Shown here one piece after another: positions 24,809-34,590 of a stretch of DNA of 64,000 nucleotides; within the stretch, counting starts at the first letter, position 1; the number at the start of each line of letters is the position of its first letter. The notes beneath the pieces are model-generated. The model saw only the letters and a list, made by a program, of their open reading frames with translations. It searched no databases and was not told the origin of the DNA. A program made the position numbers and the translations under genes. Source of the stretch: JAGDMS01 sp050015455 (lineage in GTDB: Bacteria; Desulfobacterota; Binatia; HRBIN30); NCBI GenBank assembly GCA_050015455.1, contig JBEKBJ010000005.1:41822-105821 (forward strand). The letters are read 5' to 3'.

Positions 24809-25699
24809 ATGGGGCGCGCGTACCTCGGCGGCCTCGCGCTGGCGCTGCGCCGTTGGGCCATAGTGCTGCTGGCCTTCCTGGCCAGCCTGCTGGCTGGGCT
24901 AAGCTTCGCGGCGGCGGCGTGGTCGTGGCTGGCGTTGGCGCTCGGGAGCTCACTGGCGACGCGGAGTCTTCTGACCGACTTGAACGTACAGGTATTCATT
25001 GACTTGTTTATACATCATCAGGAGAGTTTGGCGATGCTGGTGCTTACCGGTTTGGTCTTGGTGGTTGTATTTACCCTGCTCGGCGTATGGCTGAACGCGG
25101 TCGTCGCCGTATCGGTGGGCGAAGACATCTCCGCCTCAAGCTGCCTGTTACGCGGCTTTCAGCTCTACCCGACGTACCTGGGTCTGTGGGTGCTGAGCAA
25201 CGGGTGCGTCATGGCGAGCGGGGCGGCGGTGCTCCTGTCTGGCTGGTGGCTCACGCGCTGGAGGACGGAGAGCGCTGCCGAGATGACCTTCTATTGGATC
25301 GTTGCCAGCAACGCTCTCGCAGGCGCGCTGCTGTGGTTCTTTTTCGCCACGGTGCACGACCATGCGCGCATCCGCAGCCGGGCCGCGGGAGTCGGGGCCG
25401 TACGCGCCTTCGGCTGGGCGTTTGCGTACGTCGGGCGCCGCAACAAGCAGGCGCTGCCGCTGAGCGGGCTATTCCTGGGCACCGGCGCCGCCTTATGGGC
25501 CGTGTACCAGAGCATCAGTCATTACATCGCGGTCAACTCGGCGCTCAGGGTGACGCTGTCGCTGCTTTTGGGCGAAGCGCTGCTGTTCGCCCGGATGTTT
25601 CTGCGGGTGTGGTGCTTCGGAGCGGAGACGCAGCTGCAGCAGGGCAGGGAAGGCGCGGGCTCCTGGGTGTCGGCGGCTACCGATCGGCCGGCGCCTTAG
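24809..25699 (+). CDS. Polytopic membrane protein of unknown function
   Basis: 296 residues starting two bases after the M1 peptidase stop. About five to six hydrophobic segments are visible (near 12-35, 75-95, 120-145, 165-185, 220-240). I see no catalytic or transport motif. Tight spacing suggests a functional link to the peptidase. The family was not recognised. Confidence 0.75.
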   Translation: MGRAYLGGLALALRRWAIVLLAFLASLLAGLSFAAAAWSWLALALGSSLATRSLLTDLNVQVFIDLFIHHQESLAMLVLTGLVLVVVFTLLGVWLNAVVAVSVGEDISASSCLLRGFQLYPTYLGLWVLSNGCVMASGAAVLLSGWWLTRWRTESAAEMTFYWIVASNALAGALLWFFFATVHDHARIRSRAAGVGAVRAFGWAFAYVGRRNKQALPLSGLFLGTGAALWAVYQSISHYIAVNSALRVTLSLLLGEALLFARMFLRVWCFGAETQLQQGREGAGSWVSAATDRPAP

Positions 25700-25780
25700 T
25701 GCTCTTTGTTCACGATTACGGTGAACGTGGCTCGCGTTATAGCCTATAGCTGCTTGGGGTTTCCTAGCCGAAAATAGCGG

Positions 25781-25809
25781 TTCGGATTGGAGCGGCTGCG
25801 GTGTATAAT
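25781..25809 (+). promoter_or_regulatory. Promoter ahead of the Cys-rich secreted protein
   Basis: A perfect TATAAT at 25804-25809 with a weak TTCGGA at 25781-25786, 17 bases apart. The gene's ATG lies 17 bases after the -10 box, so the leader would be very short or the transcript nearly leaderless. Confidence 0.5.
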
Positions 25810-25826
25810 GCCTGCAGTTTACCGAC

Positions 25827-27194
25827 ATGGACAAAGGCAGACGTCAGTTTTGGGTGACAGGCTTGAGCATCGTCGCGGTGCTCGGCCTGGTGACAGCCAC
25901 GGTGCGACCGGCTCTCGGCGGGGCGACTTACAACGTTCTTCTGCGCGCCTTCAAATTTACGCTGCCGTTCGCCAACGACGTCGCCGGAGACTTGGTCGTT
26001 CCCATCGGGAGCGCCTCAAAACTCAGCTTCGATTCCGGCAAGGTAGCGGTTGGAAATCTGCCGGCGACGACACTGACGGGGCACTCGGGATCGCGCCGGC
26101 GCAGCCGGGCTTTGCGCTTCACGCCGCCATCCGGGCTGGCGCCGCGTGCGCGGCTGCTCCTCAATGGCGTGATCGATGCCGATGGCAACCTGGTCAGTAA
26201 CACGGGCAACCAATTGCTCATCGACGCCACCGTCTCTTCGGGCGGGGCCGCGCAGACTCCGCAGCCGTTCACATTGCCATTCGACATCAACGGCGGCCTG
26301 GCATTCGTAGATGTGGCATTGCCGATCCCTGCGCCTGCAGATGGATCTGTGCGTGTGCAAATCGTCGGTGTCACCGTCGTGGATCCCGACGGGCAGGCTT
26401 TTGCCACGCTCGGATTCGAGCTGCCTGCGGCACGGCCTACGCCGCTGCCGAGCTTCACGCCGGCAGCGACTGCGACACCGCCGCTCGACTGCAGCGACCA
26501 GCCCAGGTGCGATGGGCCCTGTGTCATGGCGTGCCCCGACGGCAGTATTCAGCCTGGGGTGTGCGAGACCGACACGAGCTGCCACTGCAGCGCGAGCTGT
26601 GGCCCGCCACCGTCCCCCACACCTGGCGCGTGTGCGAATACCGCAAGCTGTGGCGGGCCTTGCATTGTGACGTGTGCGGACGGCACCACGGTCGCCGGGC
26701 AATGCGCTGCGGATCAGAACGCGACCTGCCAATGTGCGGCGGTGTGCGTGGCGCCGACGCCTTGTGGCATCGGCGAGTGCTTCGACACGATCACCTTGAG
26801 CTGTACTGGACAACCGTGCGATGCGGCGCTGCGGTGTCGGCTGCCGAACCAGTTCTGCGACGTGAGCGGACGGCGCTGTCCATGTCAGCCGCCTCGGCCG
26901 CTGGCGCACGGGCACATCTGCTGTCAGTGCAAAAATCAGGCTCCCGCATGTTTCGATTTTTCTTACGCCGAGGTGCAGCCCATCTGCCCGCCCGGCTGCG
27001 ACAGCTTTCTCGGCCAGGAGTGTGATCGCGCCAGCGATGCCTGCGTTCCCCTGGCACCCTGCACCGCGGACCAGGACTGCGACGACGGCAACGGCTGCAC
27101 CATCGACCGGTGCACGACGAGCGGCTGTACACATGACTGCGTCTGCGTCGGACCGGAAGCCTGCGGGCCGGGTCCAGCTCGCAGCTCGCAGTGA
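25827..27194 (+). CDS. Secreted Cys-rich protein with Dickkopf-like C-terminal repeat
   Basis: 455 residues. A signal peptide (about 1-32) leads to a beta-rich domain (about 33-200). A Pro/Thr linker (about PTPLPSFTPAATATPP) follows, and then some 240 residues with over 40 cysteines arranged in modules such as CxGPCxxxC and CxCxxxC. The end contains TADQDCDDGNGCTIDRC, a motif common in secreted proteins of myxobacteria and related lineages. It is probably an extracellular, disulfide-rich structural or adhesive protein. No enzyme motif is seen. Confidence 0.75.
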   Translation: MDKGRRQFWVTGLSIVAVLGLVTATVRPALGGATYNVLLRAFKFTLPFANDVAGDLVVPIGSASKLSFDSGKVAVGNLPATTLTGHSGSRRRSRALRFTPPSGLAPRARLLLNGVIDADGNLVSNTGNQLLIDATVSSGGAAQTPQPFTLPFDINGGLAFVDVALPIPAPADGSVRVQIVGVTVVDPDGQAFATLGFELPAARPTPLPSFTPAATATPPLDCSDQPRCDGPCVMACPDGSIQPGVCETDTSCHCSASCGPPPSPTPGACANTASCGGPCIVTCADGTTVAGQCAADQNATCQCAAVCVAPTPCGIGECFDTITLSCTGQPCDAALRCRLPNQFCDVSGRRCPCQPPRPLAHGHICCQCKNQAPACFDFSYAEVQPICPPGCDSFLGQECDRASDACVPLAPCTADQDCDDGNGCTIDRCTTSGCTHDCVCVGPEACGPGPARSSQ

Positions 27195-27268
27195 CCGGCA
27201 GACCGCCGCCGCACACTTTTCCCGGGCCGCGGTTCTCGCTAAGGTCACGTGGGAAAGGAGGCTCGTTG

Positions 27269-28333
27269 GTGACAGCGAAAGAGATCACGGTCGGGATTGT
27301 CGGCGGTTCGGGCTACTCGGGCGGAGAGTTGCTGCGATTGTTGCTCGGTCATCCTCTGGCGAAGGTTGTCTGGGTCACATCGCGGGGCGATAGATCGCTG
27401 GAGACGATCCATCGGAACCTTTTCGGCTGCGGGCTTCGCTTCAGCAAAGAGGAGGACGTCTCGCCCTGCGACGTGACGTTTCTGTGCATGCCGTCGCGGG
27501 AATCCATGGGGCGCGCCGCACGTTACCTCGAGCGGGGAGGCAAGGTCATCGACCTGGGCTCCGACTTCCGCCTCAAGGATCGCGAGGTGTTCGAGCGCGT
27601 CTACGGGGCAACGCACGCCAACTGGGATCTCGTCCGGGAGGCACCGTACGGCGTCACCGAGCTGCACCGCGCCGCCATCCAGCGCGCACGGCTGATCGCC
27701 AATCCCGGCTGCTTTGCGTACGCGACGATACTCGGCCTCGCGCCGCTGGTGCGCGAAGGTTGGATCGATCGCGACCGTGTCGTCGTCGATGGCCTCTCGG
27801 GCACATCGGGCGCCGGGGCCGAGCCGACCGTGCTGACGCACCACAGCGAGATCGGCAACTCAACGTTTCCATACAACGTCGTCGATCACCGGCACACGTA
27901 TGAAATGGAGCAGGAATTGAGCGGGGTCGCGGGTGCGAAGGTGACGGTTCACTTTACCCCCTACTACGCCCCGTTTTCGCGAGGCATCCTGGCGAATTGT
28001 CACGGTTTTCTAACACGCAGGGTGAGCGCCGAGGATTTGCTAGCGCTGTATCGGGACTTCTATCGCGGCGAGCCCTTCGTTCGTGTCCTCGATGTGGACA
28101 AAGAACCGAATGTGAGTTGGCAGTACTTGCCGTACCCGAGCGTCGCCTCGGTGGCTGGATCAAACTTCGTGCAGATTGGTGGCGACGTCGACCAACGCCG
28201 GAGCAGAGTCGTGGTCTTCTCGGCGCTGGATAACCTGGGGAAGGGAGCCGCCGGCGCCGCCGTGCAAAACATGAATTGCATGCTCAGGCTGCCGGAAGAA
28301 ACCGGTCTCGCGGCGGCGGGGCTGCACCCGTAA
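27269..28333 (+). CDS. argC: N-acetyl-gamma-glutamyl-phosphate reductase
   Basis: 354 residues from the GTG at 27269, which has AAGGAGG 7 bases upstream. The Rossmann motif GGSGYSGGE (12-20), catalytic Cys148 in NPGCFA, and the GLSGTSGAG loop are present. It reduces N-acetylglutamyl phosphate in arginine synthesis. Earlier in-frame codons run back into the Cys-rich gene and lack a ribosome site. No other arg gene is near. Confidence 0.95.
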   Translation: MTAKEITVGIVGGSGYSGGELLRLLLGHPLAKVVWVTSRGDRSLETIHRNLFGCGLRFSKEEDVSPCDVTFLCMPSRESMGRAARYLERGGKVIDLGSDFRLKDREVFERVYGATHANWDLVREAPYGVTELHRAAIQRARLIANPGCFAYATILGLAPLVREGWIDRDRVVVDGLSGTSGAGAEPTVLTHHSEIGNSTFPYNVVDHRHTYEMEQELSGVAGAKVTVHFTPYYAPFSRGILANCHGFLTRRVSAEDLLALYRDFYRGEPFVRVLDVDKEPNVSWQYLPYPSVASVAGSNFVQIGGDVDQRRSRVVVFSALDNLGKGAAGAAVQNMNCMLRLPEETGLAAAGLHP

Positions 28334-28334
28334 A

Positions 28335-28401
28335 GATTGCGGAACGTGGATCGCGGAGTTCAGTGCTGATTCCGCTAATGTGAAATTCGTATTCCGCAAT
28401 C
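28335..28401. terminator. Inverted repeat between convergent argC and histidine kinase
   Basis: GATTGCGGAA at 28335-28344 and its exact reverse complement at 28392-28401 flank a 47-base spacer. On the left the sequence continues in 7-base steps (GATTGCG, GAACGTG, GATCGCG). It sits between converging genes and could stop transcription from both sides, but there is no T-run. It may simply be another heptamer-type repeat. Confidence 0.45.
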
Positions 28402-28404
28402 GAA

Positions 28405-30189
28405 TCATTCCCCGCGGCGCAGGTGGACGCGGAACGTGGAGCCTTCGCCACGGGTGCTGGTGACGTTTATATCGCCGCCCAGGCCGCGCACCAGTTGCTT
28501 GACGATGTACAGTCCCAAACCGACCCCACCATAGCGCCTGGTGGTGGAGCCGTCCGCTTGGCGAAACATGTCGAAGATTAACGGCAGTGCCTCCGGGCTA
28601 ATACCGATCCCGGTGTCGCTGACAGCGAAATCGATCCAGCCATTGGCGGTCGTCACCTTGACGGTCACTGATCCCTGATCGGTGAACTTCAGGGCGTTGT
28701 GGACGAGATTGCGCAGGACCTTCTTGAGCTTGCTGCGATCGGAACGCAGCAGGAGCGGAGCGGGTTCCACCTCCCAGACGAGATCCACGTTGGGCTTGGC
28801 CCACTCGGCGGGGATGCTGTCCTTCACATCCTCGAGAAACTCGTGGACCGTGAAGGTCTCGAGATCGAGAGGTAGTAACCCGGCCTCGAGCCGGTTGATG
28901 TCGAGGGCCTCTTGGATCAGATCCAGAAGCTGCAGCGCGTGCTGGCAAACCCGCTCGAGCGCTTCGCGCTGCTGAGCGGGAACCTCTCCCATGGCCCCAT
29001 CCAGGAGCAGGTCGACGTAGCCGATGACCACGTTGAGGGGGGAACGCAGCTCGTGCGACATGGTGCCGATGAACTCCGACTTCAGTCGGCTGGCGCCGCG
29101 CAGGCTCTCCACCAGGCGCGCGTTTTCCAGGGCGACGGCGGCCTGCTGCGCGATGCTGCGGAAGAGCCGCACTTCACGTGGTGAGAACGGGCCCGTGCGT
29201 TAGTTGAGGCCGACCGCCAGCAAGCCGATCGAAACGCCGGCATGTTGCAGATCGGCGCACAGGAACGAACCCACGTGCCAGCGTTCCATCAAGGTGTTCG
29301 GAAACAGATCGGAGTTGCGGCTTTCAACCGCCGCCACGCCGTGTTGGGCCGCAGCCGCGAGGAGCGCGCGGGGAAATTCGACGTCGCGCACTTCCTCATG
29401 GATCTCGGGCTCCCGGCCCGAAATAGCGGCGACGCGGTAGACGTTCCGCTGCGCGTTGTACAGCAAGGTCACGCTCCAGTCGTAGTGCAGCGCCTCACAC
29501 ACGACCTCGTTGAGCCTCTGCAGGACCCCATGTGGTTCCAGTGAGGTGGTGAGGGCTTGCGCCGCGCGCAGGAGCGCAGCAGAAATCGCGGCCTCCTCCT
29601 CCAGCCGCAACTTGAATTCGTTCAAGGATGTCGCCGCGGCCTCCAATTCGACGTTCTTCTGCGCCACGTGCCGCGCGTAGAACAGCGACTGGCCGGCGAT
29701 GAGGAAGAAGGTGGCGGGTGGCATCATGCCGGCGACGGAAAGCAAGTGGGCCCGACCGGTAACCGCCAGTAAGAGGAAATGGCTGGCACTCGCCAAGGTC
29801 GCCAACAGTAGGCCACATTGCCACCCCACCATGCTGGCGGGCACCACAACCAGTAGCAGAATGAAATGAAACAGCAGGGGAGATTCGTGCACGAAATAGA
29901 GCCCCGTAACGATGGCGGCCGTATCCACTACCAGTTGCACGTAGGCCAACCCGCGCAAGTGGCGCCGCGTACGCAGCCACCACTTGTAGACCAGCGAAGC
30001 CAGAAGATCGGCACCGGCAACCAGTGCGATGGCACCGACAGCCGGGAACCGGCCGATGCAGCTCAGGATGGCGGCAATAAGCGCCAGTCCCACGATGAAC
30101 CGCAGGCGAGTAATCCAAAGCCAGTCGTTGAAGCGAACCAGATCATCTTCGGAAAGCGCTGTCGCCCGAAGCGCCGGATAGGCAGTCAT
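28405..30189 (-). pseudogene. Membrane sensor histidine kinase broken by in-frame TAA
   Basis: One frame holds a complete hybrid plan. Six membrane segments (about 25-165) lead to a coiled linker and a GAF domain. The H-box FIGTMSHELRSPLN, an N-box (KKVLRNLVHNALKF) and G-boxes DTGIGIS and GGVGLGLYIVKQL follow. A single TAA (complement of 29200-29202) at codon 330 interrupts it inside the GAF domain, between LLAVGLN and RTGPFSPREVRLF. Both sides stay in the same frame, so one base change would restore the gene. If real, it leaves a membrane/GAF stub (29200-30189) and perhaps a soluble kinase restarting at GTG 29172. No response regulator is adjacent. Confidence 0.75.
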
Positions 30190-30311
30190 GTTCGCGAGGC
30201 GAGACTTTATCAACTTGTGCGTGGATTTTGAATTGTCGGGGCGTGCGTCGGCAGCGGCGCTTCTAAGAACGGCCGATAAGATACGTTATGTCAACTAAGC
30301 CACCACCGCAG

Positions 30312-30965
30312 CTACTCAAGCTCCGCGGCCGCCACCTCCGCCTCCGAGCCCTCCGGGAAATCGCGCTCTAGACGTTCGTAAATCTCGCGCGCTTTGTCCC
30401 TCTCCCCCGCCTGCTCGCGACATCGTGCCTCGCCGAGGAGCGCCGCTGCCGTGTACGGCCCGTCGATCGAGGCAGCCTCCGCGTAGCGTCCGGCGGCGCC
30501 GGTGCTGTCGCCTTTATGCTCGAGCGCGTAACCGAGATCGATCAAGGTTTGCTGCCGCAGATATGACGGCCAATCGTGCGTGCCCAGGAGATCGTCAAGG
30601 AGGACCGTGGCGGTCTCGAAGTTTTCGGCCTTGAGATCGGCATTGGCAGCGTACAGCCCGGCAATGCGGCCAGCTCCAATTGACTGCCAGCGGCTGGCGA
30701 CCTCGGCAAGCTGGCTAGCGGCTTGCGCGTAATGGCCGTCACGAAAGTCCCCGAGCGCGTGAGTCAGATCCTCGTTCGCTTGGCGTACGCGCGCGGCGCG
30801 GATGGCGATGAAACCCATCACGATCACTGCCAACGCTGCCACGCCGGCCACACTCCACGACAGCACACGAGCATGCGCCACGCCCCAGTCCAGCACTTGC
30901 CGGCCACGGCTGACGAACTCGTCGGGACGTTTGAGATCCTTACGCCGAAAGCGACGTCGCGCCAT
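30312..30965 (-). CDS. TPR protein with single membrane anchor (YfgM-like)
   Basis: 217 residues. The short cytoplasmic N-terminus rich in Arg and Lys precedes one membrane segment (about 37-56) and at least four tetratricopeptide-like helix pairs up to the end. This is the TPR_21/YfgM plan, an anchored periplasmic chaperone-associated protein. YfgM function in secretion is known in E. coli; here it is inferred. Confidence 0.7.
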   Translation of the reverse strand: MARRRFRRKDLKRPDEFVSRGRQVLDWGVAHARVLSWSVAGVAALAVIVMGFIAIRAARVRQANEDLTHALGDFRDGHYAQAASQLAEVASRWQSIGAGRIAGLYAANADLKAENFETATVLLDDLLGTHDWPSYLRQQTLIDLGYALEHKGDSTGAAGRYAEAASIDGPYTAAALLGEARCREQAGERDKAREIYERLERDFPEGSEAEVAAAELE

Positions 30966-31014
30966 GCGCGAGCCTTAGAAGAAAACGCAAGCGCGCGCAA
31001 CTGCCGGCGCCGCA

Positions 31015-31530
31015 CTACATCTTGTACTTGAAATCGTCCGGCGACATCTTCTCCAGGATCTCGGCCCATTTGTCCCGCGAGACATTGGAGAGATTCGTCT
31101 CATTGGCGTCTTCAGCCTGCTGCAGCACGCTCGAAGTCTCGATCACGCGCTTGCTGACGTAGATCGGGCTCTTGGTCCGCAGCGCCAGCGAGATGGCGTC
31201 GCTCGGGCGCGCGTCGACGGTACGCTGCGCACCATTGATGTGCAGATGGATCAGGGCGAAGTACGTGTTCTCCTTCAGATCAGTGATCTCGACACAGTCG
31301 ACCGTGGCGCCCAGCTCGCTCAGCACGTTGCGTAGCAGGTCGTGCGTCATCGGGCGGGCCATCTTGATGCCCTCCAGCTCCGTGGCCATGGCGGTGGCTT
31401 CGAGCAAGCCAATCCAGATCGGCAGGTTGAGCTTGTTGTCACGGTCCTTGAGGATGACGATGGGCGTCTTGGTGACTGGATCGAGCGTGAGCCCGCCGAC
31501 GCTCATCAAGATCGAATCCTCGAGGTTCAT
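31015..31530 (-). CDS. Bifunctional nuclease (BFN/DUF151)
   Basis: 171 residues. The BFN domain motif begins VGGLTLDPVTKTPIVILKD, with LPIWIGLLEATAMA and the VDARPSDAISLALR stretch. Family members degrade RNA and DNA or act as structural regulators. Of two adjacent ATGs, 31530 is favoured because AAGGAG lies 6 bases upstream, against 3 for the ATG at 31533. It lies downstream of the second MoxR/VWA pair on the same strand, 76 bases after it. Confidence 0.88.
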   Translation of the reverse strand: MNLEDSILMSVGGLTLDPVTKTPIVILKDRDNKLNLPIWIGLLEATAMATELEGIKMARPMTHDLLRNVLSELGATVDCVEITDLKENTYFALIHLHINGAQRTVDARPSDAISLALRTKSPIYVSKRVIETSSVLQQAEDANETNLSNVSRDKWAEILEKMSPDDFKYKM

Positions 31531-31606
31531 CATATGCTCCTTCGACGACTGGACGAATTCATTGTGCGCAGAAACATTTCTTGGCGTCAATCCCTTTCTA
31601 CGCCGT

Positions 31607-33016
31607 CTAACTCACGAGTCGATCAATGACGCGATAGAGCTGATTGAGGTTGCGACACTCCTCTACCAGGTCGCAGTGCGGCAGGTACCGATCCATCTCG
31701 CTGTCACCAAAGCCCCATGTCAGTCGGTTCTCGGGATTGAGCCAGATCAGTTGCTTAGCGCGCTGCCGGATCTCCTTCAAGACCCACTCGTGCGGCAGGT
31801 TGTAGTTGTTGCGCGCGTCGCCGAGCACGATCACCGTCGTCTTGTTGTTCACCGCGGCGATGTAATCCCGGTGGAAGCTGCGGAAGGCGCGCCCGAAGTC
31901 GGAGTGCGCATAGACGTTGATGATGCCGCCGCTGAGCGACTGCTCGATCGCCTCGTTGACCTGCTGCTCCTCGAAAAGCTGCGTGATTTCCCCGACCTCG
32001 CTGACGAAGATGAAGCTGCGCACACGCGAGTACAGATCCTGCAGCGAGTACACGAACTGCAGCATGAATCGCGAGACGTTGCGCACCGAGTCGGAGACGT
32101 CACACAGGACGATCACCTGCGGTTTGTCGCGCACGCGATGGTCGAACTGGATTTTGAATGGCACGCCGCCGTACTGCAGGTTCTTCCTCAAGGTGTCCTG
32201 CAGGTCGAACTTGCCGCGTTTGGCGTGCCGGCGGCGGATCGAGACCACGTTCTTGAGCCGCTGCGCCAGCTTCGCCACCGCTTCCTTCATGCGCCGGATC
32301 TCGTCCTCGGAAAGATAATAAAAGCTCTTCTCCGCCAGACTCTGCAGGCGCTGGCTCTGGCGCAGCGAATGGTCTTGCTTCTCCAGCTCCAAGTGGACGG
32401 CGCGCTTGATCATGTCGGTCAGGTCCTGCAGCCGGCGGTCGATCAGCCGGCGTAGTCGTTCGAGCAGCGCCGGATCGATCGCCGCCCGCCCCAACTGCTC
32501 CTTCAAGGCCTCGAACTCCTGCGCCAAGGCGCCCAAGCTCAGCATCTGCGCCATGTTGTGGCTGTAGCGACCTTCCTGAAACGAGCGCTGGATGTTCTGC
32601 ACCTGCGCCGCCGCGGTCGCCTCGCGCAGCATGCGCTCGAGTTGGCCGGTGTCGTTGCTGAGCAGCGCCTGCGCCAGTTCGGACAACTCCACATCGAGGT
32701 CTTTGAGGATCTCGGAAAGTGAGTCCAGTAGCTGTTGGAAGTCGGCCTCGTCCAACTCCATCGCGGCCATGAGCGAGGCGGCGGTGTTCTTCAGCATCTC
32801 ACCGAGACCGCTGAAATACAGATCGAACAGCTCATCGAACACCGCCGTGTCCACCGAGCGTTTGACGATGGCGGCGCGCAGCGCGTCTTTGAACACGGCT
32901 CGGTCATGCAGCCCGAGCAGCTTCACCGCGTGGAAGCCGTCCATGTCCTCTGACACGGAGACCCGCAAGCCGTTCTGTCGCAAGAGGCTGGTGAACTCGA
33001 TGATCTTGTCGTCCAT
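31607..33016 (-). CDS. CoxE-like VWA-domain protein
   Basis: 469 residues, cytosolic. A long helical N-terminal region (about 1-290) with many charged residues precedes a VWA-like domain whose MIDAS reads CDVSDSV, keeping the D-x-S-x-S pattern. The C-terminal WLNPENRLTWGFGDSEM stretch is typical of CoxE-like proteins. These work with a CoxD-like MoxR ATPase to mature metalloenzymes or complexes. The ATPase gene lies 48 bases upstream. Confidence 0.87.
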   Translation of the reverse strand: MDDKIIEFTSLLRQNGLRVSVSEDMDGFHAVKLLGLHDRAVFKDALRAAIVKRSVDTAVFDELFDLYFSGLGEMLKNTAASLMAAMELDEADFQQLLDSLSEILKDLDVELSELAQALLSNDTGQLERMLREATAAAQVQNIQRSFQEGRYSHNMAQMLSLGALAQEFEALKEQLGRAAIDPALLERLRRLIDRRLQDLTDMIKRAVHLELEKQDHSLRQSQRLQSLAEKSFYYLSEDEIRRMKEAVAKLAQRLKNVVSIRRRHAKRGKFDLQDTLRKNLQYGGVPFKIQFDHRVRDKPQVIVLCDVSDSVRNVSRFMLQFVYSLQDLYSRVRSFIFVSEVGEITQLFEEQQVNEAIEQSLSGGIINVYAHSDFGRAFRSFHRDYIAAVNNKTTVIVLGDARNNYNLPHEWVLKEIRQRAKQLIWLNPENRLTWGFGDSEMDRYLPHCDLVEECRNLNQLYRVIDRLVS

Positions 33017-33064
33017 CCGTGGGGCGCCCTCACCCCTACCCGCAACTCACCTCTCGATTATCCT

Positions 33065-34048
33065 TCAGTGCAGCAGATCCTTTTCGCTCTCCACCCTGCC
33101 CTGCGGCGTGAGCCTGGCCTTCTGCTTCTGTAAGTAATCCTTCAGCTCGTCTTGCGCCTTACGGATGTCGCCTTCGTATTTGAGGATGGTGTGCAGCGTG
33201 TCGTTCAGCAACTGCTCATCGAGCCGGTGGGCGTTGAGCAACGTCAGGGCCTTGGCCCAGTCCAGCGTCTCGCTGATGCTCGGGGCCTTCTTCAGGTCGA
33301 CTTGGCGGATGCGCTGGACGATGTTCACCACCTCCTGCGCCAAGTCGCTGGCGATGTTCGGTACCTTGAGGCGCACGATCTCCAACTCCTGCGCCGCTGA
33401 TGGAAAGTCAATGTACAGATGCAGGCAGCGGCGCTTGAGGGCGTCGGACATCTCGCGTGCGTTGTTGCTGGTCAGCACCACCAGCGGGATGTGCTTGGCG
33501 CGCAAGGTTCCCAGCTCCGGCACGCTCACCTGGAAATCGCTCAGCACTTCCAGCAGAAAGGCTTCGAACTCGCTGTCGGCCTTGTCGATCTCGTCGATCA
33601 GCAGCACCACCGGGCTGGCCGCCGAGATCGCGCGCAGCAACGGTCGCGGCAGAATGAAGCGGTCCGAAAAGAAGACGTCATCCTCTTTGGCGATGCGGTC
33701 AACCGCCTGCTGCAGTGTCTTGGCGCTCCCGACAACTTCACTGATCTTATCTTTCAGGATCTGCGTATACAGAAGCTGTTTAGCATATTCCCATTCATAC
33801 AGTGCCTTGGCCTCGTCGAGACCTTCGTAACACTGCAAGCGGATGAGTTCGTGGTCGAGCGCTTGTGCCAGCACCTTGGCCAGCTCCGTCTTGCCGACGC
33901 CAGCCGGGCCTTCCACCAAGATCGGCTTCTCCAGGTGGCTGGCGAGGTAGACCACCGTGGCGATGCGGCGGCTGCAGATGTACTTCTGTTTTCCGAAGCG
34001 TTCGATCACGTCTTCGATGGATGCAAACCGTCCCTCGAACGAAGACAT
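33065..34048 (-). CDS. CoxD-like MoxR AAA+ ATPase
   Basis: 327 residues. Walker A GPAGVGKT (about 47-54), Walker B VLLIDEIDKAD and sensor 1 VVLTSNNARE. The sequence differs from the MoxR at 4-5 kb and belongs to the CoxD-like branch. It pairs with the CoxE-like gene immediately downstream. In CO dehydrogenase systems the pair matures the enzyme; no dehydrogenase genes are seen here, so the client is unknown. Confidence 0.88.
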   Translation of the reverse strand: MSSFEGRFASIEDVIERFGKQKYICSRRIATVVYLASHLEKPILVEGPAGVGKTELAKVLAQALDHELIRLQCYEGLDEAKALYEWEYAKQLLYTQILKDKISEVVGSAKTLQQAVDRIAKEDDVFFSDRFILPRPLLRAISAASPVVLLIDEIDKADSEFEAFLLEVLSDFQVSVPELGTLRAKHIPLVVLTSNNAREMSDALKRRCLHLYIDFPSAAQELEIVRLKVPNIASDLAQEVVNIVQRIRQVDLKKAPSISETLDWAKALTLLNAHRLDEQLLNDTLHTILKYEGDIRKAQDELKDYLQKQKARLTPQGRVESEKDLLH

Positions 34049-34239
34049 ACATCGACGCTAACACAGCACCTTGGCGAAGACAATTGAACGTTTAGCACGA
34101 GGAGCCGCATCCATTCCACGTCCGTGGCCGTACCAGCATCCGCAGCGTCCCCAAAGCCGCATCGTGATCGAGCTACGCCGGGCACGGCGGTCCGCCGCCA
34201 TCACTGCTTATGACGCTTCTTCCTGCTACGGCACCGGAT

Positions 34240-34590
34240 TCACGCCGCGGCCGGATCCGTGCCGAACAACAGCGCGAGCCCTTGAAGAACCTCTCGCAGG
34301 CGTGTGTGGCTGAGCGCGCCCAGCGGCCGAGCCAGACGCGCCCGATCGATGGTGAGCAGCTGGGTGACGTTGACGACGCACGCCCGTGGCAAGTTGGCCT
34401 CGCCACTGCGCAGCCGCACGTTTCCCGGCATCGCAGCGAGCCGGAGGTTCGACGTGATGGCCGCCACTACAGTCGTCGCGATGGCACTGCGATTGAATCG
34501 GTCATGCTGCACGACGACAGCCGGCCGACGGCCGCGCGGTTCAGATCCCTCGCCCTTGAATCGCAGCCAGTAAACCTCTCCCTGATGCAT
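34240..34590 (-). CDS. mazF: MazF/PemK-type endoribonuclease toxin
   Basis: 116 residues. The family motifs GEVYW, RPAVVVQHDRFN and the conserved VNVTQLLTIDR strand are present. MazF toxins cleave mRNA at short sequences. Its ATG overlaps the antitoxin stop (TGATG), the classic coupled arrangement. The 190-base gap downstream to the CoxD-like gene holds nothing recognisable. Confidence 0.88.
   Translation of the reverse strand: MHQGEVYWLRFKGEGSEPRGRRPAVVVQHDRFNRSAIATTVVAAITSNLRLAAMPGNVRLRSGEANLPRACVVNVTQLLTIDRARLARPLGALSHTRLREVLQGLALLFGTDPAAA

Noticed and set aside
23571..24953. A 460-codon frame on the minus strand opposite the M1 peptidase
   Set aside because: The peptidase frame carries the zinc motif and signal peptide; the opposite frame is a composition shadow.
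29200..29202. Recoded stop in the histidine kinase (Sec or Pyl)
   Set aside because: The codon is TAA, which is not used for either amino acid, and it lies in a GAF domain with no Cys or Lys expected there.
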